In this document: positions 33,265 through 39,932 of the stretch, in pieces
Numbering within the stretch: position 1 is the first letter of the stretch
Layout of the letters: every line of letters begins with the position of its first letter
NCBI GenBank assembly: GCA_020860365.1
Contig: JAJBUL010000152.1
Span: 1 to 39,932 of the forward strand
Reading direction: 5' to 3'
Length of the DNA stretch: 39,932 nucleotides
Source: Clostridiales bacterium
GTDB taxonomy: Bacteria; Bacillota; Clostridia; Lachnospirales; Lachnospiraceae
The notes under the pieces: model-generated
What the model was told of the DNA's origin: nothing
Database searches by the model: none
The model's input: only the letters and a program-made list of their open reading frames with translations
Program-made: the position numbers and the translations under genes

Positions 33265-34049
33265 TCGCTCCCTCTCATCATCTCTTTCGTCAGTTCCATG
33301 TATGCTCCCGCCACTTTTCCTTTGGGGTCATGAGCATAGATACTCACACCTGCCGCGGTTGCTTCTTTTGCCTTTACCGAAAACGGAATCTCTGTGTTAA
33401 ATACATTAATTTTTCTTCCATAAACGTCTCTGATTAGAGATGCTGTCTCTCTCGCAAAGTTTGTCCGCTTATCTACCATTGTCAAAAGAATCCCGTCTAT
33501 TTGTAATGTTGGATTGATCTGCCGCCTGACTTTTCCCACCGTCTGTAGCAGTTGCTCTAGTCCTTTGGCAGGAAGATATTCTGCCTGAACTGGCACATTA
33601 ATACGTGTAGCAGCTGCCATGGCATTAACTGTGAGCATTCCCAGCGATGGTTGACAGTCAATCAGGATATGCGTATACTGGCTTTTCACAGTATCCAGAT
33701 ACTGACGTAAAATTGTTTCCCGGCTGATCACATTCACCAGAGATACTTCCATACCAGATAGCTGAATATCAGCAGGCATCAGATCAACCCCTTCCGCGTG
33801 ATGCAATATTCCCTCTCCAGGACTAATTGGCTGATCCGTCAAAATTTTTCCTAAGATCGTTGATACCGTAACTGGAAGCTGATCCGGACGCGAAACCCCC
33901 AGGCTGATTGTCGCACTGGCCTGGGGATCGAAATCCACAATTAGGACTTTCTTTCCATGCATTGCCAAACCAATTCCCAGATTCACACATGTAGCCGTCT
34001 TTCCTACTCCGCCTTTCTGATTTGCGAGGCAAATAATCTGTGTATTCAT
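33189..34049 (-). CDS. parA: ParA-type partition ATPase
   Basis: A 286-residue protein starting MNTQIICLANQKGGVGKTAT. The deviant Walker A KGGVGKT sits at 12-18 with the preceding Lys12 signature, then VLIVDFDPQASATISLG near 39-55 and HILIDCQPSLGML near 126-138. ParA proteins position plasmid or ICE copies on the nucleoid. No N-terminal HTH is present, so this is the short (Soj-like) form. The C-terminus (about 20 residues) overlaps parB. The start overlaps the DUF3789 stop as ATGA and is preceded by GGGGGATG. Confidence 0.95.
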   Translation of the reverse strand: MNTQIICLANQKGGVGKTATCVNLGIGLAMHGKKVLIVDFDPQASATISLGVSRPDQLPVTVSTILGKILTDQPISPGEGILHHAEGVDLMPADIQLSGMEVSLVNVISRETILRQYLDTVKSQYTHILIDCQPSLGMLTVNAMAAATRINVPVQAEYLPAKGLEQLLQTVGKVRRQINPTLQIDGILLTMVDKRTNFARETASLIRDVYGRKINVFNTEIPFSVKAKEATAAGVSIYAHDPKGKVAGAYMELTKEMMRGSECRRSRYPNCIHLRIIPLKSWMMKK

Positions 34050-34177
34050 TCCTTTGCATCCCCCTTTTCGTCATAACATCCATTCCTACGATCCTCTTCT
34101 CCTGCTGCGAAGCACATACACATTGTCGCGACTCCGAAAAAGCCGCCCAAACAAAAAGCAATAAAATGACTTAACAT
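34046..34177 (-). CDS. DUF3789-like 43-residue membrane peptide
   Basis: A short gene from ATG at 34177 to TGA at 34046. It starts MLSHFIAFCLGGFFGVATM, with a single membrane helix over residues 3-25, then CMCFAAGEEDRRNG and a polar tail. This matches the DUF3789 pattern, small membrane proteins common in Firmicute mobile elements. GAGGAGGAAAAAT precedes the start, and the stop overlaps the parA start as ATGA, so it is the first gene of the parAB operon. Role unknown. Confidence 0.78.
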   Translation of the reverse strand: MLSHFIAFCLGGFFGVATMCMCFAAGEEDRRNGCYDEKGDAKE

Positions 34178-34252
34178 ATTTTTCCTCCTCATCAAGTTCT
34201 CTGCAGGATAGCCTATCGTTATCCATACTCTGTCCTTGACATAAAAACAGGC

Positions 34253-34290
34253 ATAAAAAAACCGTTCAAGTCAAAATCACTTAAACGGTT
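34253..34290 (-). terminator. Terminator upstream of the par operon
   Basis: On the minus strand AACCGTTTAAGT and ACTTGAACGGTT form an 11-pair stem with one mismatch and a 7-nt loop, followed by seven T. It insulates the par operon from the toxin-antitoxin genes on its right. Confidence 0.8.
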
Positions 34291-34440
34291 ACAATCCAGA
34301 ATATAAAATTTTTAAACTATGTCTCTCTACTCCTTCACCAATAGCAAACACTCCGAGCATTTTTTAATTAAACGCGCAGTATTTTTATCTGTTATACATT
34401 TCTTGTCTGGCACCCAGCATTCAGTCTTTCTCACTATTTT

Positions 34441-34464
34441 TTGAATACACCCTTGAATACACCC
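34441..34464. repeat. Tandem 12-mer, site A
   Basis: TTGAATACACCC occurs twice head to tail. A close relative (10 of 12 bases) is also present twice in tandem at 36709-36732. GGAGAGCCTCGC follows at 34601-34612, and GGAAAGCCTCGC follows the second site at 36741-36752, so the two loci are related over more than the 12-mer. Confidence 0.6.
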
Positions 34465-34517
34465 GCATGGACGACGTGTCAAAATCCCTCACTTTCTGGG
34501 GTTTCTCAGCTTCTATA

Positions 34518-34542
34518 CAGGGTTCGAGCCCCTGATCGCGCA
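34518..34542 (+). other. tRNA T-arm-like fragment (possible old attachment site)
   Basis: CAGGG-TTCGAGC-CCCTG is a perfect T-arm (5-bp stem, 7-base loop with TTCGA) followed by ATCGCGCA, which could be an acceptor strand plus discriminator. No matching GCGCGAT 5' half or anticodon arm is present. Integrases often use tRNA 3' ends, so an attachment remnant is plausible. Confidence 0.4.
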
Positions 34543-34659
34543 CGGAAAGCACTGTTTTCGATGACCATGAGTATCGGGGGCGGTGTTTTTTTCATGTTAT
34601 GGAGAGCCTCGCCATGCAAAATAGGCGGCTTGCCGTTAATTGAGAAGATGTACTCATTC

Positions 34660-35097
34660 TCAGCGTGAAGCTCCTGTATTGTCTTCTTTTAATGATTCGA
34701 GAAATTCTTCCGGATTATAAACTATCAGTTTTGACTTTTCATAATCTTTACCATTGCGGGTAACAATACAATCCATACCGGAGCGGATGGCCGTTTCAAT
34801 CATTACTGCGTCCTCAAAATCGGACGTATCCGAGCTAATCGCATGAAAGACATCTTCCGCAGATGTATCTAACATCCCAATTATCGAAAGGAGCTGGTTC
34901 AGCTTCGACCTGCTTTCCTTATCACTATGCGTAGCTCTGTGGCTGAGATAGTAGATATCTGTCGCCGATTTTGCTGTAATGAAACCGAAAATCTGATTTG
35001 TCGCTGCCAGTCTCATAATGCGCACAGCTTCCTGATCGAATGGTTCCCGGCGTTGCAGAAAGTCGATAATGACGCAGGTATCAAGTAACACTTTCAT
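34660..35097 (-). CDS. vapC: PIN-domain toxin (VapC-like)
   Basis: A 145-residue protein starting MKVLLDTCVIIDFLQRREP. The PIN acidic residues are visible: Asp6 in LLDTCVIIDFL, an acidic cluster in SDTSDFEDAVMIETA near 89-103, and DCIVTRNGKDYEKS near 108-121. PIN toxins are Mg-dependent RNases that cut tRNA or other RNA. Its start overlaps the antitoxin stop by 4 nt (ATGA). It is probably held inactive by the antitoxin and co-regulated from the palindromic promoter at 35343-35386. Confidence 0.88.
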   Translation of the reverse strand: MKVLLDTCVIIDFLQRREPFDQEAVRIMRLAATNQIFGFITAKSATDIYYLSHRATHSDKESRSKLNQLLSIIGMLDTSAEDVFHAISSDTSDFEDAVMIETAIRSGMDCIVTRNGKDYEKSKLIVYNPEEFLESLKEDNTGASR

Positions 35098-35309
35098 ATT
35101 TTGTCCAGCCTTTCTTCACGAGCTTCCTCCAGGGTAATATCCGACGGAATGCTGCCATAAAGGGAGTCTACAATACCAAGCTTATTCTGATACGGTGATG
35201 TCAACTTTGCGATTGTTTTTCCGTTACGAGTAATAAACACATCTTCTGTCGCAGCCAAAAGCAAATACTTGCTGAGGTTTGATTTCAGTTCTGTAGCAGT
35301 GATAGACAT
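35094..35309 (-). CDS. Phd/YefM-type antitoxin partner of the PIN toxin
   Basis: A 71-residue protein starting MSITATELKSNLSKYLLLA. It has the Phd/YefM N-terminal DNA-binding fold (ATEDVFITRNGKTIAKLTS near 19-37) and an acidic, flexible C-terminus (ITLEEAREERLDKI) that would wrap the toxin. GAAGGAGG precedes the start. Two copies of ATCGTACGAT in the promoter are the likely autoregulatory operators. Phd-type antitoxins with PIN toxins are common in Clostridia. Confidence 0.87.
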   Translation of the reverse strand: MSITATELKSNLSKYLLLAATEDVFITRNGKTIAKLTSPYQNKLGIVDSLYGSIPSDITLEEAREERLDKI

Positions 35310-35342
35310 ACAAAAGCCTCCTTCCTGTTTATTTCTAATATC

Positions 35343-35386
35343 AGCATAGCAGAATCGTACGATTCAGTCAATAGCATCGTACGATT
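35343..35386 (-). promoter_or_regulatory. Promoter with twin palindromic operators for the Phd/PIN pair
   Basis: TTGACT (35366-35371), a 17-nt spacer and TATGCT (35343-35348) on the minus strand. ATCGTACGAT occurs in the spacer (35354-35363) and again just upstream of the -35 (35376-35385), 22 bp apart, i.e. two helical turns. Binding of antitoxin-toxin complexes there would block transcription. Confidence 0.72.
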
Positions 35387-35877
35387 TTTTCTATATTTCC
35401 GCAGATATTCTACAAAAATGCTTCTCCGTATCAATACCTTTTTACCAACCTTATAAGCGGAGCCAGATTCATGAGCCATACGTGTGACAGACTTGAGTCC
35501 TAACCTGTGTATTCGCATCGACAATGCTGTCCTTCCCCATTTCCGCCAGCGCTTTTCCGAGCGTTTCTTCTGCCAGCGCAAGGCGCTCCCGGAGCTGCTC
35601 ACATTCCGTTTCAAGCCGCTTTACATAAGCTTCCATCTTTTTTGTTCGTCGTTTACCTGGTTGAATTCTCCAGACACCTTATCATCACTGCCATTTTCCA
35701 TTCGTGTCATACCTCATCCTGTATCTGCAATGTTTCTGCCGCCCGTCCTGCCTGTATATCCAACGTCTTTGAATACATCCACGCTACAAAACCTCTATTT
35801 TGCAGCGATGCTCCTTCTTCTTCCGACCATATCCAATGTCCACCATCAATATCCGTCCCGTATGGCACTTCTCCGTC
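35384..35877 (-). pseudogene. Relic operon: truncated ORF, frameshifted coiled-coil ORF and excisionase-like fragment
   Basis: Three coding-like pieces follow one another on the minus strand. Piece A (35877-35707) lacks a start and ends GRAAETLQIQDEV. Its stop overlaps the next start as ATGA. Piece B begins at 35710 (MTRMENGSDDKVSGEFNQV). It is broken at a six-A run (35638-35643), where one more A would join it to MEAYVKRLETECEQLRERL (35636-35469). Piece C (about 35515-35384) has RMAHESGSAYKVGKKVLIRR and looks like the second half of an excisionase/DUF6462-type HTH protein. MazF lies right at the cut end of piece A. This is an old mobile-element operon decayed by truncation and indel. Confidence 0.5.
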
Positions 35878-35927
35878 TCACTCTCATAGAGCGGAAATGG
35901 TCGGGTACTATTAAAATGCAGTTCAAC

Positions 35928-36263
35928 CTATATTCCTTTTGGGGTACACTGCCCAGTATAAGGATAATAGTCAAAAATACTCTGAATAGCATCTGTAATG
36001 TCCATGATTCTCTCTATTTTCAGCTCCCCAATCTTCTTATAACCACGAATTCGCAGATCTAACAATTTTAGCTGTTCACACAGGACAATCCCTTCCGTAT
36101 CGTTCCAGGCAACAGGAATATGAAGTGGATCAGCTATGGCACGTTCTTGAATTGGGCAGGCAATGATCTGTTCCGAACGGTTAAAAAAATCTTTACTGAC
36201 AACAAGAACAGGGAAAGAGAGCTTTTCGACTTTTAAAATATCTCCCTGTGAAATCGTAAACAT
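35928..36263 (-). CDS. mazF: MazF/PemK-type toxin
   Basis: A 111-residue protein starting MFTISQGDILKVEKLSFPV, with the MazF opening GDILKVE and the beta-barrel core VLVVSKDFFNRSEQIIACPI. ERAIADPLHIPV and the family-like EGIVLCEQLKLLDLRIRGYK (about 56-75) follow. MazF toxins are sequence-specific mRNA endoribonucleases. It begins 3 nt after the antitoxin stop. The C-terminus QCTPKGI runs up to the truncated relic gene, so the module may have inserted there. Confidence 0.85.
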   Translation of the reverse strand: MFTISQGDILKVEKLSFPVLVVSKDFFNRSEQIIACPIQERAIADPLHIPVAWNDTEGIVLCEQLKLLDLRIRGYKKIGELKIERIMDITDAIQSIFDYYPYTGQCTPKGI

Positions 36264-36266
36264 ATA

Positions 36267-36509
36267 TCACCACATCTCCCTTCCGGTCGGCTCTCCCCAT
36301 GACATTTCCTCGTAAGGGCCAATTTTACCGCCAAATTCAGCCGCCCGCTCTTCCAGAGTCTTATGTCGGAATGTCTTAGACAGTACGATTTCTCCATTTA
36401 CTACTTTGACATCGAGATACTCATTTAAGCGAATCCCCAGCGAATCCAATAATTCTTTCGACAGACGGATTCCCTGGCTGTTCCCCCATGCTTTTACCTG
36501 TGCTACCAT
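36267..36509 (-). CDS. mazE: MazE/AbrB-type antitoxin
   Basis: An 80-residue protein starting MVAQVKAWGNSQGIRLSKE at 36509 behind AAAGGAGAAGGA; longer frames to 36707 cross a terminator and are rejected. The swapped-hairpin AbrB/SpoVT DNA-binding fold is clear (WGNSQGIRLSKELLDSLG, then EYLDVKVVNGEIVLS). The acidic tail (EERAAEFGGKIGPYEEMSW) would bind MazF. Autoregulation through the inverted repeat at 36594-36612 is likely. Confidence 0.87.
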   Translation of the reverse strand: MVAQVKAWGNSQGIRLSKELLDSLGIRLNEYLDVKVVNGEIVLSKTFRHKTLEERAAEFGGKIGPYEEMSWGEPTGREMW

Positions 36510-36593
36510 ATGCTTCCTTCTCCTTTCCGCGTCTGAAAAAAGCAGATCGTTCTGTACCGTTTTCTCTTCGCAACTGTGAGCACCAAACGTTTC

Positions 36594-36632
36594 GTATATA
36601 CAAAGTATATACCTCTTCATCGATAAAAGCAA
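36594..36632 (-). promoter_or_regulatory. Promoter and operator of the MazEF-like pair
   Basis: On the minus strand TTGCTT (36627-36632), a 17-nt spacer and TATACT (36604-36609). GTATATAC-3 nt-GTATATAC (36594-36612) covers the -10 element, as expected for MazE autorepression. Confidence 0.7.
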
Positions 36633-36670
36633 GAGGGGGTGAAGCTTCGCTAAAAAAAGAAAACAAAACC

Positions 36671-36700
36671 AAAGGCCAGACAGTTTCCCGTCTGGCCTTT
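36671..36700 (-). terminator. Strong terminator between beta-glucosidase and mazEF
   Basis: AAAGGCCAGAC pairs perfectly with GTCTGGCCTTT (11 bp, 8-nt loop), followed on the minus strand by GGTTTTGTTTTC. Confidence 0.8.
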
Positions 36701-36708
36701 CCTGCATC

Positions 36709-36732
36709 TTTGATTACACCTTTGATTACACC
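36709..36732. repeat. Tandem 12-mer, site B
   Basis: TTTGATTACACC occurs twice head to tail, matching the tandem 12-mer at 34441-34464 in 10 of 12 positions. GGAAAGCCTCGC follows at 36741-36752. The pair brackets the toxin-antitoxin island. Confidence 0.6.
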
Positions 36733-36755
36733 GCGCTACGGGAAAGCCTCGCATG

Positions 36756-36772
36756 AAAAATTGCTTCGCAAT
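36756..36772 (-). terminator. Short terminator after the beta-glucosidase gene
   Basis: On the minus strand ATTGC-GAA-GCAAT is followed by TTTTT, 38 nt after the gene's stop. The 5-bp stem is weak, and the hairpin at 36671-36700 backs it up. Confidence 0.5.
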
Positions 36773-36809
36773 GCTCCAAAGGTGAAAAAATGTACTATTG
36801 ATGCAACAC

Positions 36810-39716
36810 TCAGTCTACTTCGATCGTCCCCGTCAGACGGATATCTCTGCTGGACGCACCGACATACACGTCTCGCTGACCGGTCGCGCGCACCCATTTG
36901 TCTTTCGTTCCATCCGGGCGGTTCTGCAATACCATAGCCGGATTCCAGTAACAGAGGCTCCTCTCTTCGATAAATAATGTCACCTGACGGCTCTCTTGCG
37001 GCGCGAGGTTTTTCACACGGGCATATCCCGCCAACTGCTTCCTGGCCATCTGGATGTGCGCCGGAACCTCCGCCGCGCCAAGATACACCTGCACAATCTC
37101 GTCGCCGCTGACCTCTCCGGTATTGGTCACGGTCAGGGACACGGCATATCCATCTCCCTCTTTCCGGATATCCAGTCCTTCGTAGGAAAAAGTCGTATAG
37201 CTTAGTCCATATCCAAACTCATACAGAGGCTTCCGGCCTTCCCGATCGTACCAGCGATAACCGCTGAAAATACCCTCGGACATTTCCGCAATCCGATCAT
37301 CTCCGATGGAAACACCGATCTGACGATGGTTCAGATGTTCCGGCGTATCTGATACCGGCGTGTCATCATTCGACGCTGGCCAGGTCTGAGAAAGCTTCCC
37401 TGAAGGATTCGTCTTCCCGGTCAGAATCTCGGCAATCACCCGGCTCCCTTCCTGTCCAGGCATATAGGTACACAGGATCGCATCCACCTTATCCGCCCAT
37501 CTGCCGATCGCGCGCGCGTTGGAAGTCTGCAAAACAACGATGAATTTACTATTCTCCCTGCGATGAGCGATCGCGTCCTCCAGCAGCGCAGTCTGCTCCC
37601 TGGAAATCTCGATGTAGCTGCCATCCTTCTTTTCAAGCATATCTGCAAATGGGCTCTTCGCATCCCAGGTATCGCAGGCGTAATAAATCACTGTATCCGC
37701 AGTGGAGACCGCCTCCATCATCGCGTCATAACGCTCTTTTTTCCGGGTCGGTGTGGACCAGGCAAGCCGGATCTGCAGATCTTTGTTTTTAACCGCCTGT
37801 CGGCCAAAGACAACCATCGGATAGGCTTCCCCTTTCTTCAGCATAATCTTTTGTCCTGTGATACCCATGCCCTCCGGTGTGTGTGCCACATGTTCCCATG
37901 GCCACTGGGTCCACTCACGGAACTGTGCGTTTCCGATCACCTGCCACTGTCCATCCACCTGTAACAGGAATACGCCCTCACCGCCGACACATTCCAGAAG
38001 AAGCGTATACTCACCGTCCTCGGGTGCTTTCAAAAATCCCTTCCAGGTATAAGAGACGCCATCCGTAAACGCGGTTCCATTTTCTCCGTTAAGATAATGT
38101 TTCATGGGATTCCCCTTCGCATCCGTCCCACAGGTAAAATTAAGCTGGGCATCAATGGCTGCAAGAGTACCCAACAGCTTCTCGTCCACCGCTTTTTCCC
38201 CAGAGGTCGCGTAGCTGGCAAGCCCTGTGTTGACCGGCTCTCCGTCTTCATCCAGCTTCATCTCCCCAAAGAAAGCCCTCCCTGCGCCGCCGGGACCAGC
38301 GGCAGTCTGCACCTTCGCACGTTCTTCCGGTAAAATCCCCCAGGTTCTCCTCAGTCCCTGCGCCTGGCAATTTTCATCCTGCCAGAGAAATTCGGCCGGA
38401 ACCGCCTCTCCCACATAGTCAATGCCCGCGTAAACCGGAACCGCTTCTCCAGTTATTTCCCGCAATGCTTCCGTCGGCTCAATCATACGCTCCAGGCGCC
38501 CGAAGCTCCTCTCCTGTGCTTCCCCGCAGAGCGGATATTTTGCTCCCGGACCGGCCAGAATCACCTTTCCAGCGAACGATTCCTCACGCAACGGCAGTGC
38601 TTCTTTCTCATTTCTCAGTAAAACGATTCCCTCGCGAACCATATCCGCTGCAAGCGCCGCATTTCTATCCAAAAGGCCGTTTGCTACCGCCTCCTCGTAA
38701 TACCACTCCATCTGGATGGGCTCCGTGCGGTTCAATTCTGCCTTTACATTGCCGTCCTCATCCAGCTCAACCAGCCCCAACAGGCCGACTACCGACATGC
38801 CATACAGCACATGGCGGCAATTCTCATCCAGCTGCTCCCAGCTGAAGGTGCCGCGCCGGATATTGCGTGCGATTCTCGTGCTGTCATTGTATGCCGGATA
38901 AGGCATCTCCATATCCATTCCTTTATTCAGCGTAAATTCATGCACTGCACCCCAGTCCGACATGATACTGCCCTTGAAGCCCCACATATCCCGAAGCACA
39001 TCCACGTTCAGCTCTTTGCTGGCGGTCATATAGCCGTCATTGATCACATTATAGGCGTCCATGACACTGCCCGCATTGCCTTTACGAATCGCTTCTTCAA
39101 AAGGCTTCAGATAATTCTCATGGAGCGTCTGCTCATCCACAATTGTCCGTACCGGGTGGTCTCCCATCGGAGAACCCATGATATTGCCGGCGACCAGATG
39201 CTTGATCGTCGCCACCACATGCTCGTCCTGCGCCCCCTTCGTCTCCGCGGCGCCAAGCCGCGCGGCCAGAAAGCTGTCCTCGCTCTTAATATCCTTATTT
39301 CTCCCAAAATGTGGACTGCGGATCACATCCACCTGCGGAGCCAGCAGAAAATTGCCGGAACAGGCCGCATCCTCCGATCCGGCCACCCTTCCGAACTGAT
39401 ACGCCATTTCATCATCCCAGGTGCAGCCAAGAAGACTCGGCTGTGGCAGACCGGTCGTCTCCACAATACCGGTAATCCCGGCCGGTCCATCGTACATCAC
39501 CACCTCCGGGACGCCAAGCCTCGGAACCCCCCACTGATAACCGGCATTTCCAATCTTGCCTTTGTCCGCCGGTTCCTTCGCGCCACCCAGCAGGCGGCAC
39601 TTTTCCTCAAACGTCATCGTCCGCACCAGAGCATCGATCTTCCTCTGTGTCGTCTGCTCATCCTCAATCTTATAGTCCTTGCGGGTGAAGACCTTCGGAT
39701 AGGTTGTAAATTGCAT
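36810..39716 (-). CDS. GH3 beta-glucosidase with PA14 insertion
   Basis: A 968-residue cytoplasmic enzyme without a signal peptide. The GH3 N-terminal barrel spans about 30-310. It contains the substrate-pocket motif YDGPAGITG (75-83), KHLVAGN (172-178) and the nucleophile Asp254 in IMSDWGAVHEF. The GH3 C-terminal domain is split by a PA14-type beta domain (about 500-660, with GFLKAPEDGEYTLLLECVGG), as in beta-glucosidases of gut bacteria. A fibronectin III-like domain ends the protein (about 850-968). It would release glucose or another sugar from beta-linked oligosaccharides or plant glycosides. GGAGGAGATAAG sets the start. It has its own promoter and terminators and is probably a host gene next to the element. 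Confidence 0.92.
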   Translation of the reverse strand: MQFTTYPKVFTRKDYKIEDEQTTQRKIDALVRTMTFEEKCRLLGGAKEPADKGKIGNAGYQWGVPRLGVPEVVMYDGPAGITGIVETTGLPQPSLLGCTWDDEMAYQFGRVAGSEDAACSGNFLLAPQVDVIRSPHFGRNKDIKSEDSFLAARLGAAETKGAQDEHVVATIKHLVAGNIMGSPMGDHPVRTIVDEQTLHENYLKPFEEAIRKGNAGSVMDAYNVINDGYMTASKELNVDVLRDMWGFKGSIMSDWGAVHEFTLNKGMDMEMPYPAYNDSTRIARNIRRGTFSWEQLDENCRHVLYGMSVVGLLGLVELDEDGNVKAELNRTEPIQMEWYYEEAVANGLLDRNAALAADMVREGIVLLRNEKEALPLREESFAGKVILAGPGAKYPLCGEAQERSFGRLERMIEPTEALREITGEAVPVYAGIDYVGEAVPAEFLWQDENCQAQGLRRTWGILPEERAKVQTAAGPGGAGRAFFGEMKLDEDGEPVNTGLASYATSGEKAVDEKLLGTLAAIDAQLNFTCGTDAKGNPMKHYLNGENGTAFTDGVSYTWKGFLKAPEDGEYTLLLECVGGEGVFLLQVDGQWQVIGNAQFREWTQWPWEHVAHTPEGMGITGQKIMLKKGEAYPMVVFGRQAVKNKDLQIRLAWSTPTRKKERYDAMMEAVSTADTVIYYACDTWDAKSPFADMLEKKDGSYIEISREQTALLEDAIAHRRENSKFIVVLQTSNARAIGRWADKVDAILCTYMPGQEGSRVIAEILTGKTNPSGKLSQTWPASNDDTPVSDTPEHLNHRQIGVSIGDDRIAEMSEGIFSGYRWYDREGRKPLYEFGYGLSYTTFSYEGLDIRKEGDGYAVSLTVTNTGEVSGDEIVQVYLGAAEVPAHIQMARKQLAGYARVKNLAPQESRQVTLFIEERSLCYWNPAMVLQNRPDGTKDKWVRATGQRDVYVGASSRDIRLTGTIEVD

Positions 39717-39812
39717 CTTATCTCCTCCTTTTCTCGCTTACGCTCAACAGGTAATCTATCTGATTACACCGTTCCCCGTAATTTCATCTCTTCCCATTTG
39801 GCAGATATTGCC

Positions 39813-39841
39813 ACTATAGCATACCTGAGGAGTAAAAGCTA
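39813..39841 (-). promoter_or_regulatory. Probable promoter of the beta-glucosidase gene
   Basis: On the minus strand TAGCTT (39836-39841), a 17-nt spacer ending in TGC, and TATAGT (39813-39818). The TGn extended -10 compensates for the poor -35. It lies about 97 nt upstream of the start codon. The remaining sequence to the window end is AT-rich with no gene seen. Confidence 0.5.
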
Positions 39842-39932
39842 TCCCAAAATGAATGTCCTGCACATCAGAAAATGATATTTTGTTACTATTCACAGTAAAT
39901 TAAAAATATAACCTAATCGTTTAGAAAGCTTC

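Larger units (their letters stand above)
34178..34659. other. Non-coding stretch between par operon and PIN toxin
   Basis: No gene is supported. It holds the terminator at 34253-34290, a short palindrome GATAGCCTATC near 34207-34218, the tandem 12-mer at 34441-34464 and a tRNA T-arm-like sequence at 34518-34542. A 75-codon plus-strand frame (34441-34668) has no ribosome site and no coding character. Confidence 0.6.

Noticed and set aside
34455-34545. A complete tRNA gene
   Set aside because: Only the T-arm and 3' strand are present; no 5' acceptor GCGCGAT, D-arm or anticodon arm could be found upstream.
34441-34668. 75-codon plus-strand ORF
   Set aside because: No ribosome site and low-complexity composition; it begins in the tandem 12-mer and covers the T-arm-like sequence.
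1-39932. CRISPR array
   Set aside because: All repeat arrays seen are either too short in period (10-23 bp), coding, or the two-copy 53-nt RNA repeats without spacers; no cas genes are present.

Overview
The window reads as most of an integrative and conjugative element (ICE), possibly plasmid-like, from a gut Clostridia/Lachnospiraceae-type Firmicute. The evidence is the strong GGAGG-type ribosome sites, the gene families present (PrgI, VirB4, NlpC/P60 plus SleB-like hydrolase, Cna-B adhesin, RepA_N initiator, families I recall as DUF6809, DUF6906, DUF6075 and DUF3789) and their order. Family names come from recognising sequence, not from a search. No integrase and no VirD4 coupling protein lie in the window, so the element runs off the left edge.

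Layout on the minus strand, right to left. 39716-36810 is a GH3/PA14 beta-glucosidase, probably host chromosome. 36509-34660 is a decayed island with a MazEF-like pair, a broken operon relic and a Phd/PIN toxin-antitoxin pair, bounded by two related tandem 12-mers. 34177-27755 is the maintenance operon: DUF3789, ParA, ParB, DUF6075, RepA (with iteron-like repeats inside the gene), DUF6906, a sigma-region-4-like protein, a class B-type sortase and three DUF6809 paralogues. A plus-strand cargo pair (kinase and phosphatase, 26372-27650) separates this from the transfer operon. The transfer operon starts at 25781 with a 2,592-residue Cna-B adhesin, then a VirB2-like protein, VirB6, PrgI, VirB4, a wall hydrolase and three paralogous membrane-anchored proteins (to 6690). 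An Rpn-type nuclease gene with its own promoter and terminator follows. Then come a small hypothetical gene, a likely oriT, MobC, a MOBP relaxase, a coiled-coil protein, a small acidic protein and the N-terminus of a very large ArdC/helicase-type protein.

The most striking locus is at 15848-16555, on the plus strand inside the minus-strand transfer operon. A promoter is followed by two 53-nt tandem repeats whose hairpin arms differ by compensating changes, then a terminator, then a ToxN/CptN/TenpN-like toxin gene. This is the architecture of a type III (RNA antitoxin) toxin-antitoxin system. A second striking signal is a helically phased array of seven GTTTCA-type motifs exactly 10 bp apart upstream of the adhesin (26076-26141). 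A three-copy, 11-bp-spaced relative sits beside the putative oriT (4929-4957), suggesting one regulator for both.

Two transfer genes look damaged: VirB6 has an in-frame TGA, and the wall-hydrolase gene has a one-base frameshift that separates its catalytic Cys from its His. Either the element is losing conjugation, or the assembly carries small errors.
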